A DNA stretch of 64,000 nucleotides from Rudaea sp. 3F27F6 (GTDB lineage: Bacteria > Pseudomonadota > Gammaproteobacteria > Xanthomonadales > Rhodanobacteraceae). The notes beneath the pieces are model-generated. The model made no database searches. It saw nothing but the letters and a program-made list of their open reading frames with translations, and was not told the DNA's origin. Made by a program: the position numbers and the translations under genes. Location: NCBI RefSeq assembly GCF_005503555.1, contig NZ_SCNG01000002.1, forward strand, positions 992,001 through 1,056,000, in the 5' to 3' direction. Shown in pieces: positions 25,603 through 34,300 of this stretch (positions within the stretch are counted from its first letter, which is position 1; every line of letters starts with the position of its first letter).

Positions 25603-26007
25603 CTACGCGGCCTTGGCGACGAATACCTCGGCGGCCACGCCGAGCGCGTTGTTGACCGCGGCGCCGCCGGCGTAGAACAGCGTCTGCAGGATCGTCTCGA
25701 CGATCTGCTCGCGCGTCGCGCCGGCGACCACGGCCGCCTCGATATGCGCGCGCAACTGCGGCAACGCATAGCCTAGGGTGACGCAGCTCGCGATGACGAC
25801 GAGTTCGCGCGTCGCCAGGTCGAGGCCGGGCCGGTCGAGAACGCCCGCGAAGGCCCACTCCATCGTCATGGTCAGAAAATCCGGGCAAAGTTCTTCGCGC
25901 GACTCGGCGAGCTGCGCGCCGCTGTGCTCGCCGTGCAGGCGTTTGAACAAGGCCAGTCCGCGTGCGTAGGCTTCGGTGTCTCTGGGCAGAATGCGATCGT
26001 TAGTCAT
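25603..26007 (-). CDS. Carboxymuconolactone decarboxylase family protein
   Basis: This 134-residue CMD/AhpD-fold protein has the helices LDLATRELVVIASCVTLGY and QLRAHIEAAVVAGATREQI, the family core. The Cys in VIASCVTLG takes the place of the first Cys of the AhpD CxxC, but there is no second Cys, so it is nearer to CMD enzymes than to AhpD peroxidases. It is the first gene of an apparent two-gene unit with the SDR. The substrate is unknown. Confidence 0.9.
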   Translation of the reverse strand: MTNDRILPRDTEAYARGLALFKRLHGEHSGAQLAESREELCPDFLTMTMEWAFAGVLDRPGLDLATRELVVIASCVTLGYALPQLRAHIEAAVVAGATREQIVETILQTLFYAGGAAVNNALGVAAEVFVAKAA

Positions 26008-26119
26008 GGTGGTTTCCCGTAATCCGCCCCGATGGGCGACCGGCATAGTCTGAAGTCGCGGCAGCCGCCGATAAACGGCGCTATAGTTCGATTATTCCGA
26101 ACCCATGGTTTTTAATTCT

Positions 26120-27058
26120 ATGGATCGCCTTACCAGCATGACGGTATTCGCGCGCGTTGCCGAGCTCGGCAACTTCACTGCGGTCGCCGATGAATTCGAG
26201 ATTTCCGCGACGATGGTCGGCAAGCATGTCAGAGCACTCGAAACGCGCCTCGGCGCGCGTCTGATCCATCGCACGACACGGCGCCAGCAATTGACCGACG
26301 TCGGCAGACTCTATTACGACCGCTGCAAGGCCGTGCTCGAAGAAGCCGCCGCGGCCGACGCTTCGATCGACAGCCTGCGCGGCGTGCCGCGCGGCGTGCT
26401 GCGCATCACCGCGTCGACGACCTACGGCTCGCGCAAGATCGCGCCGGCGCTCACGGAGTTCCTGCGTCTGTATCCCGAGGTGCAGGCCGAGCTCGTGCTC
26501 AACGACCGCATCGCCGACCTGATCGAAGAAGGCTTCGATGCAGCGATCCGCATCGGCAAGCTCGACGACTCCGGCCTCGTCGCCCGCCCGCTCGCGCCGT
26601 ACCGCATGCTGATCTGCGCAGCGCCGAGTTATCTCGCGGCACACCCGGCGCCGCGGCGCCCGCAGGATCTGGATCGACATGCCTGCCTCGCCTACTGGTC
26701 GCAGCAAGGCTTCTGGCGCCTGGTCGGCCGCGACGGCCGCGAACACAGAGTGCGCGCCGACAGCCGTCTGCGCACGAACAACGGTGAAGCGTTACGTCAG
26801 GCCGCGCTCGCCGGCTTCGGCATCGTCCTGCAGCCGCAAGTGCTGCTCGAAGACGACGTGCGCGCCGGCCGCCTCGTGCCGCTGATGCAGAACTACCAAG
26901 TAAGGTCCGCGCCGGTGCACCTGGTCTATCTGCCCGACCGGCGACCGACGCCGAAGCTGCAGTGCTTTATCGATTTCATCGTGGCGCGGTTCGAGAAGCC
27001 GGAGCCGCTGCCTTTATCGCCACGTCCGTCTAATGGCAGGCGAGCCAGATTGATTTAA
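26120..27058 (+). CDS. LysR-family transcriptional regulator
   Basis: This 312-residue regulator has an N-terminal winged helix-turn-helix (MTVFARVAELGNFTAVADEFEISATMVGKHVRALE) shown by its spacing and a C-terminal periplasmic-binding-protein-like effector domain beginning near GVLRITASTTYG. It is divergent from the CMD-SDR genes and most likely controls them. The start could also be ATG at 26105; I prefer MDRLTSM at 26120, which matches the usual family N terminus. No Shine-Dalgarno is clear for either. The gap holds an A/T-rich stretch (TATAGTTCGATTATTCC) that could contain the LysR box. Confidence 0.9.
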   Translation: MDRLTSMTVFARVAELGNFTAVADEFEISATMVGKHVRALETRLGARLIHRTTRRQQLTDVGRLYYDRCKAVLEEAAAADASIDSLRGVPRGVLRITASTTYGSRKIAPALTEFLRLYPEVQAELVLNDRIADLIEEGFDAAIRIGKLDDSGLVARPLAPYRMLICAAPSYLAAHPAPRRPQDLDRHACLAYWSQQGFWRLVGRDGREHRVRADSRLRTNNGEALRQAALAGFGIVLQPQVLLEDDVRAGRLVPLMQNYQVRSAPVHLVYLPDRRPTPKLQCFIDFIVARFEKPEPLPLSPRPSNGRRARLI

Positions 27059-27246
27059 AGCGAAGATTCTTCTCTCAATGTGAATAGCCACCATATCAAG
27101 TTTTAGCGATGTCACCTAAATGAAAATCTCATCTGCGATGTAATCCCAATGGCAAATGGAGGGAAAGGTTCCTGATCGCCTGTGATGTCGGCAATCGCTC
27201 GGCCGGAAGTTTCCGCTTCTGACTGCTACTAAATCGGGTACAGAGC

Positions 27247-27654
27247 TCAGACCCAACCCAAGATCAGCATCGCCGCCGGTACCAAGAACGGCCGCGACCG
27301 TGAGGTCTCGGTGTTCGATCTCACCGCCGCCCTCAACGTGCCTCGGACAGTGCACGCTGTCGCGCAACAACTGGGAGGTTTCCTCATCCTCCGCACCGAA
27401 GGCGGTTCGCCGAGCAATCCGCAAAAAAGGTGTCTCCGCAGCCTGGCGCGAGTGGCAGAAACTACAGGTCCGGGCGCTGTGCTATCGCGCACTACCAGCA
27501 TCGCGCCTATCTGGCGTAAGGATTTCCACATCGTGAAACACTGGCCGCGCCAAGCAAGGACTTGAAGCACGACAACAGTGGCGGCCATTGGGTCAAAATG
27601 GTCTATCTTCGCGGCATGGACGCTGCTGAGCTCAGCCAGCCGCTCAAGGCATAA
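27247..27654 (+). pseudogene. Decayed tyrosine recombinase (integrase) C-terminal remnant
   Basis: Fragments typical of phage-type tyrosine integrases occur in order but in three different frames: a GTKNGRDREVSVFDL-like segment in frame 2, RKKGVSAAWREWQKL in frame 3 (the helix before the catalytic box), and VKMVYLRGMDAAELSQPLKA, resembling the V-Y-x-R-G C terminus, in frame 1 ending at the TAA at 27652. The catalytic Arg/His box is not recognisable, so it is inactive. It lies at the edge of the low-GC island and is consistent with past site-specific integration. The assignment rests on motif resemblance. Confidence 0.45.
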
Positions 27655-27695
27655 GCCCAGCGCGAAGCCAGGCCTGTGCGTCAGGCGTGCTCATT

Positions 27696-28325
27696 TTAGC
27701 GCTCGACCGATTCAGCCTCTTCAGTTGAACGACCGTAGTTTTCTATTAATCCCTTGCGCCACTCTGGCACTAACTGATCAAAGGGATACAAAGGCGAACG
27801 ACCACCCTCGACCAAATCCTCAATTGGTCTTGCCATCAGCCGCCCCAAGGCTGACTCAAACTTCATTACGTAATCGAAACTGCGCACCCCAACGACAGCA
27901 ACTTCATTACCCTTTTCACAATAAATACACCAATCCCCCACATCCGATACCACAATGTATCGCCCCATCTGATAAAGCCAACCATCAGCAGGTCCGCTGC
28001 CCTGTAGGCTTTCCATATATTGTCGCCCAGTAGTTTGTTCATCCGCGAAGATCGCCGCCCTTTCCACAAGACCAACTTCGCTTACAGCATCAAGGTTTAT
28101 AAAGCCCACCACATGGGCCTGCTCGTAGTGCAAGAAAGCGCCAGCAACGTCGATAAATTCCGAATGAAAGATACGATCAGACTCGCAAAAGAAGAAGCCC
28201 TCCCATTTCCCAACGAACACTCTCTCTGGTAGCTGCCGACGATAGTCTATGGCCCGCACAGCATTCTCAAAAGCTCGGCGTCGAAGAGCATCTTCTTGAC
28301 CTGCCAATTTTGCCTGCATCACCAC
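27696..28325 (-). CDS. Predicted immunity protein for the adjacent RHS toxin
   Basis: This 209-residue protein has no signal peptide or membrane segment, so it is cytoplasmic. It is mixed alpha/beta with aromatic-rich segments (GKWEGFFFCESDR, GWLYQMGRYIVVSD). The start is GTG at 28325, directly after the RHS stop (28326-28328), with GGAGGG 6 nt upstream; the next codons include a further GTG and an ATG at 28319. Position immediately after a polymorphic toxin is the hallmark of cognate immunity genes. I recognise no known immunity family. Its composition is A/T-rich like the toxin tip, so the two seem to have moved together. Confidence 0.7.
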   Translation of the reverse strand: MVMQAKLAGQEDALRRRAFENAVRAIDYRRQLPERVFVGKWEGFFFCESDRIFHSEFIDVAGAFLHYEQAHVVGFINLDAVSEVGLVERAAIFADEQTTGRQYMESLQGSGPADGWLYQMGRYIVVSDVGDWCIYCEKGNEVAVVGVRSFDYVMKFESALGRLMARPIEDLVEGGRSPLYPFDQLVPEWRKGLIENYGRSTEEAESVER

Positions 28326-31300
28326 TTACTGCCCTCCGAGCGAAAACTTAGCGGAAGCTCCGTTGGGCCCGAAATATTGGGCCCCTGCCTCACCAGTGCT
28401 TGATCGCATGTAGATAGTGTAGGTGGATGTGCCGTTACCCAGAATCGTATAGGTCCCATTCGCGTTGGTGCCTTGGCCAGTGACGCTATAGCCATTCGAA
28501 GTTAGGTTCGACTGAAACTGGCTTGCGGTGACGTTCGTCCGTACGTTCAAATATCTGCTTCCAGCAGATGTAATCGAGGTGTCGTATGTAGACGACGGAG
28601 CCTCCGTATTGTTTGTACCGCCTCGAACTATCTGATCCGTTTGATTTCGCATCGGCGCGAGTAGTTCGTCTGTCTTTTGCTGCTGCTCTTGCTGAATGAT
28701 CTCCATTTGGTCATTCGGATTATTCACACCGCGCCCGCTCGTTGTCTCGGGTGGTCGGTATTTCGGGTTATCTCTTTGCACCTCCTCGGTATGGCGAGCG
28801 ACGTCCCTTGCAGCTACGTTCTCGGAACCAATCTCCGGAATAGATTTTACGCGCCCTGTAGCATCCCGCTCTTCCGGTCGCACCGTTTCTTCCGTCCGCG
28901 CTGGCTCGGCTCCTTGAGCGAGCTGCTTACCAGCAACACTCTTACTCAGCGAACCTGTATCTGACACCTTCCCGCTGTTCGGGGTGGATGTCGCCCCGAG
29001 AGACGTCATCGAATCTTTACCGCTCTTACTCTGCTGCCTCGCTGCACTCAACGCGGACACGGAATCCTTGCCACTAACCATGCCGCAGGCCATAAGTGAC
29101 TGGAAACAGAGTGACCTCGTGTCAGATCTAGTGGTGTAGCCAGTCGGATCGACACCACTGAGAGGATTGTTGCCGACGTAGCTATAAGGATTTAACGACT
29201 GTGAATTTTGTGGATTCGCGATAATCGGATCGACATTGAGGAAGCGGCCCAGGCTGTAGTCATACACCCGCCCGCCCATATGAATCAGTTGCACGTCATC
29301 CGCGTGATCGTGCTTGGTGAATCCATGGATCGTCTTGTCCAGACTGAGCCCACCTAGGAACCGGTCGCTCATATCGCCGTTGCGCACCTTGCCAAACGCG
29401 TCGTACCACCGAGTCGTCGGCGCATTCGCATCGATCACGCTGATCGTCGAGCCTAGGCGGTCTCTCAGCACGACGCTGACGTTGTCCACTCCCCCCGTTC
29501 GGGTCACGATCACCGGCCCGAGCTCGTACACTTGCGTCGCGCCGCTGCCCGTGCCGATCTGTTCGTACCCATTCGGGCCGAAGTAGCGCAATCCTCGGCT
29601 CGATACCTCCGAGGTCATTGCACCGGTCGTCGAGTACGTCCAGCTCATCGTACCGCCGCCGCGGTTGATGCTGCGCGGATGATTATCGGCATCGTATGTG
29701 GCGCTGATCGCGCCGCCAATCACATTTCCGTTCGCATCGCAGATGTAGCTCTGCCCGTTCGCCGAGATTGCCGCATGCGGGCCGCAGCCGTTGCTTCTCC
29801 CGTTCACAGGAGGATAGCTATAGCCGCCTGTGCCATTGTCGTTCTTGCTTGTGATGTTGCCGTTAGGCGAATACGCGTAGTTCACCGGCGCGCCGACCGC
29901 ACGCGTAGCGATCTTCAAGCGCTGTAGCGAGTCATAGGTATAGTTCTCTGTGTTGGTACTGCCGCCGGCGTTGCGCTGCTGTGTATTGAGGTTGCCGAAA
30001 CTGTCGTATGTGTAGACCACCTGATCGTTGACGCTGCCACTCCAACTCAGCGTTTGTGTCTGGCCCGTCGCCGTATAGTCGCTATGACTGCCCGTGATCA
30101 CACCCGGATACTGTTCACTGGTCACATGTCCCCAAGCGTTTTGGGACTGCATAGTCCAGTACACATAGCTGGTCCCTGCATTGCTCAGCGCGTCGAGCTG
30201 ACCGTAGGCCGTATAGCTGCGCTTTACCGCCAGAGTGTTGCCACCCGTCGGCAGCGCGGGATAGGTCTGAGTGTCTACTCTTCCCACGTTATCGTAAGAC
30301 GTCGAACTGCTTAGGTTCAGGGTCGAGCCCGATTCATTGATCGTCGTCGCGATCGCGATCGGACGCACGGCCGGGTCGTAGGCGTAGCTCTCACTCCACG
30401 TTACCGGGTTAGAACCTGGCGTGCCGCTGCCGCGACGCCGCGTCACCCCGCCGAGCTGACCAACACCATTGAGCGGATCGTAGCTCCAAGCGTCGAACAG
30501 GTTTTCCGCAGCGAGGCCGTTCACCGTAGTCGGCGACACTTGCTGGCGTTGCGTCATGCGACCCAGTGCATCGCGGCCGGTCACTGTTGTCACTACACCG
30601 CGTGCATCGGTCTGACTTGTCAGTTCACCGAGCGCGTTATAACTGAAATTCCATGTTCCCTGATCGGGGTCCGCGCTCTGCAAGCGGTGGCCCAAGGCAT
30701 TGTAGGTGGCTTGCGTCACATTGCCTTCGACGTCCTGGATCGCCGCGGCGTGGCCCAAGGCATCGGTCCAGTAGCTCGTGATTTTGCCGTTCGAAAAGGT
30801 CGTATTGCCGTTCGCGTCGATCGTCTGCATCAACTGACCGAGCACGTTTGAACTTCGACTCATTTTGATGGTGGTGTTCGACGCACCGCCCGAGCAGAAA
30901 CCGCTGGCCGCGATATTCGTCTGTCGGCCCACGTAGGAATAGGTCGTATCCATCGTGCCGCCGCCGCATGCAGCCGGCGCAGACTTGGCCGTGACGCGAC
31001 TCAGTGCGTCGTAACCAAATTCAGTGTAGCTCGGGCTATCCATGCCGACGTAGTACGGCGTGGACTGCCTCCATGTGCGGCCGTTTTCGTCAAACCAGGT
31101 CCGCGTCGCACTGAATGCATATTGCAAGGTACTACCCGATGTGCCGCTAAATCCGGCCTGTGCTTGTTTGACCGTGCGGCCAAGCAGATCGTACCACGCC
31201 ACCTTGGTTGGATAACCTTGCTGTGCGGTCAGTGTGCGGTAAATTGAGTACGCATCGTTAGAATCACTGCCTTGGCCTCCGCAACCACCCACGCAGTTGG

Positions 31301-34300
31301 TGTAGGCAATATTGATCGGCGGTTCGATGTCGGAACCCGTGGACGTGCGGTGGGTAACCTGTACGGCTCGACCAAACGCATCATAAGTCGTACCGGTGCT
31401 GACGTAATTGGCGTCGGTTGCCTTCGTCACCCGTCCATCGCGCGCCTGGACGACAGTGGTAACGGTCTGCCCCAAGCCATTCGTCGTCGTCGCAACGAAA
31501 TAGCCATCAGCACTGTAGCCGTAGTTCATCGTCCTCGATGGAGCGATGCTCGGACCCGTGACCTGTACTTGAGAAGGCAAACCATAATTCGGCGACGGAT
31601 AGGAATAACCTGTCGTCGATTCCTGGTTCGCATCGCCAATCACCGACTGTGGCTGTATCGTTTTCGATTGCGGCGAACGGTCGGGATTCCATGCATACTT
31701 CGTGTCGAGAGTCTGTGTGGGCGGGGCCGCGACGCCGATGGGGACGCTACGCGCGTAACTGATCGAGGTCTGTACTCGCGTCTCGTCGGGCAGATCGATT
31801 GTCCAATTAGCGGCATTCGGAGTGTAGGTATTCGTGGTCGATACCGTATGGCTCGCCATGAACTGGCCGCCAGCGGCATCGTCGCCACGGGTCACCGTTT
31901 GCGCAAGCAGATTGCCATAGATATCCCACTGACTGTTTGACGTCGTGCTGTGACCCGACTGCGCACCAGTAGCGAGATCATAGTCTTTGCTTGTCTGGGA
32001 AGTCGCCACCGGGCGCTGTACGGTGACAGCTGTCGGTATCGTCAGCGGAGAAGTACTCGAGTCGCTTTGCGGACACGAGGCAAGACCGCCACTCGACTGG
32101 ATGCACAAGTATGCGGAGCTCTCGGCATGAATCGTACGCGAGCCATTTGCCGGCACCGTACGGGTGGTCACCTGCTCGATCTTGCCGACGAGTGGAAATT
32201 TCTGCTTGAACGTCGTCGTAGTGACTAGCCGCTGCGATGCGTCACTCGCAGCGTTCTCTACGCTGATCGTGCGGAAACCCTGGAACCCACGGCCCAGGTG
32301 GTTGTACATCGCCTCGCTGTAACCATACACCGCGCTGCGTGCGCCAGCGACGCCGCCAAGACCGTTGCTTTGCGTCATCGCACTGACTACCGGCATGCTG
32401 CTCGCGAAATAGTAGTGCCGATCATCGGCATAGCCACCGTCACCGTTCGTCAGCGGATTCTTGATTGTGTAAAGCGGAATCCCGTCTTGCACGATCGGCT
32501 GCCCCAATGGCAAATAGCTCCATTGCGCCGAATCACCAAGACCGCTTGTCGCCTGGGACAATAAGCTCGGCAGGCCTGTGGTAACCGATGCAACCGAGGA
32601 AAGCGGAGAGACCGTAGAGCTCAAGCCAGTGCCGACGTTCTGATTGATGAAGATCGGATAGTCCGACTTCAAGCTCGCTGCGCTAATCACGGTTGGATTG
32701 GTGTCGGTCGGCGAAGCGTAGGTCGAAAGCGTGGAGGGACCGTAGCCGGCTACGTCCACCACCAGGCAGTCGTCCCAACTGATTGAACGATTCGCCAGCT
32801 CCAGAACGAACGGTCCGTACTGGCAACCCAGCCGCGTGACGACGTCCTGCAGACCGTCACCGAACACATCCAAATTGCTAGGCGGAGAGCTCGGCTTGGA
32901 CAGGGTCGACACGATTGGAGTTTCGGACAGATCCGCCCGGATGTGCGTCGCGTCCGTTTGCACGAACTTCACCGCTGCAAGGTGATAAGCACTGGTATCG
33001 GCGAACCCGACGTCAGGGTGGTCGGTATCGGAACCGTACATCGGAAAAATGACGTTACGTCCCCATTTGCTGAAACCACCATTCGGGTCTGCGCCAGGCA
33101 TGAGATAGGTTCCCGTACCCGGCTCCTGCGGGCAGGCGTAAGCGGGACAAATCGGCGAAGTCGGATCCGGCGGCGGCCCAGTCGTGGTATTCGTCGTCCG
33201 GCATTCACCGTCCGAGGTCAATGGCAACGCATAGAACACGCACATCTTCAGCGCAAAGCCTTGCTGCGCCGAAACCACAAGAATTTCCGGCTTTCCGTCC
33301 GCATCGATGTCTGCCAGAGGCAGGCGGTTGAGGTACTTGAAATAGTAACGATAGCGATTGGTCGGATCGGTCGGATTGTTATAGATATCCTGCCCGGCGC
33401 CACTGCCCAAGCCGGTTGTCGTGATGACAGGCCCCAATCCTGCGGTACCGCCTTGATTTAGGCGGACCTCCCAAACTCGGCGGTTCGGGCGCGATATGAC
33501 GAAATCTTCGAGGCCATCACCATTGACGTCCATCCAATGAACGGCATAGCCTGTCGATCGCGCGCACTCGTCTCTACTACCACTGTCGTTATCGGCAATG
33601 CTGACGAGACCAATGTCCGTGCAGCTCTTAGACGACTTGATACTCACAGTGCCGTTGTTGATCGACTGGATCAGAAGCAATCTACTGAACGCAGCCGAAC
33701 CGTTGCCATCACCGGCCGGATAAGTATTTCCAATGAAGATATCCGGAATGCCATCCCCGTCGAAATCGGCGATATGGTCGATTCTCTCTTCCAACATCCA
33801 ATAGCTTTGCGCTGTCGTAACGCGACGCAAGCAGGTCAATTGGATGCCTGCGGAGAATGTGGGCGGATGCGCGGCATCCATGCGGCCCGTCTGAGGATTC
33901 ACCTGAGTTTTGTTCAGATATACAAACACCGCCTTTGTCGGCATTCCAGCGGCATCGTTGCCACAATTATTCGGTTCCACCGATCCGGGCTGCTCCACAA
34001 TGATATCGAGCTTGCCGTCGCCATTGATATCTACTGCGTGCACGGCGCCGTTCACTCCACCGGGCTTTCCGGGCACAGGCACACCTGCGGGAATATTGGT
34101 GACGAGAGTCTGGAGAGGCTGGCTCCCCGCGGTGGCAATGACACCCCTCCCGAGGCTCCACATGGCTAGGCGAATGTTTGGCGGATCGGAACTCGTCAAC
34201 GGAAAAAGGATGGCTTCGGAACGTCCATCGCCCCCGAAATCGCCATAACAATCCTGCCCGTCTTGGTTGAAGCACAGCAGCCCGGTGACATCAACAGCGC

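Noticed and set aside
27247-27654. Active prophage or integrative element
   Set aside because: The only phage-type feature is an integrase broken across three frames; no capsid, tail, excisionase or replication gene is seen.
29100-32300. Repeated short motifs that might be taken for a CRISPR or tandem DNA array
   Set aside because: They are protein-level RHS/YD repeats with diverged DNA and no regular spacers.
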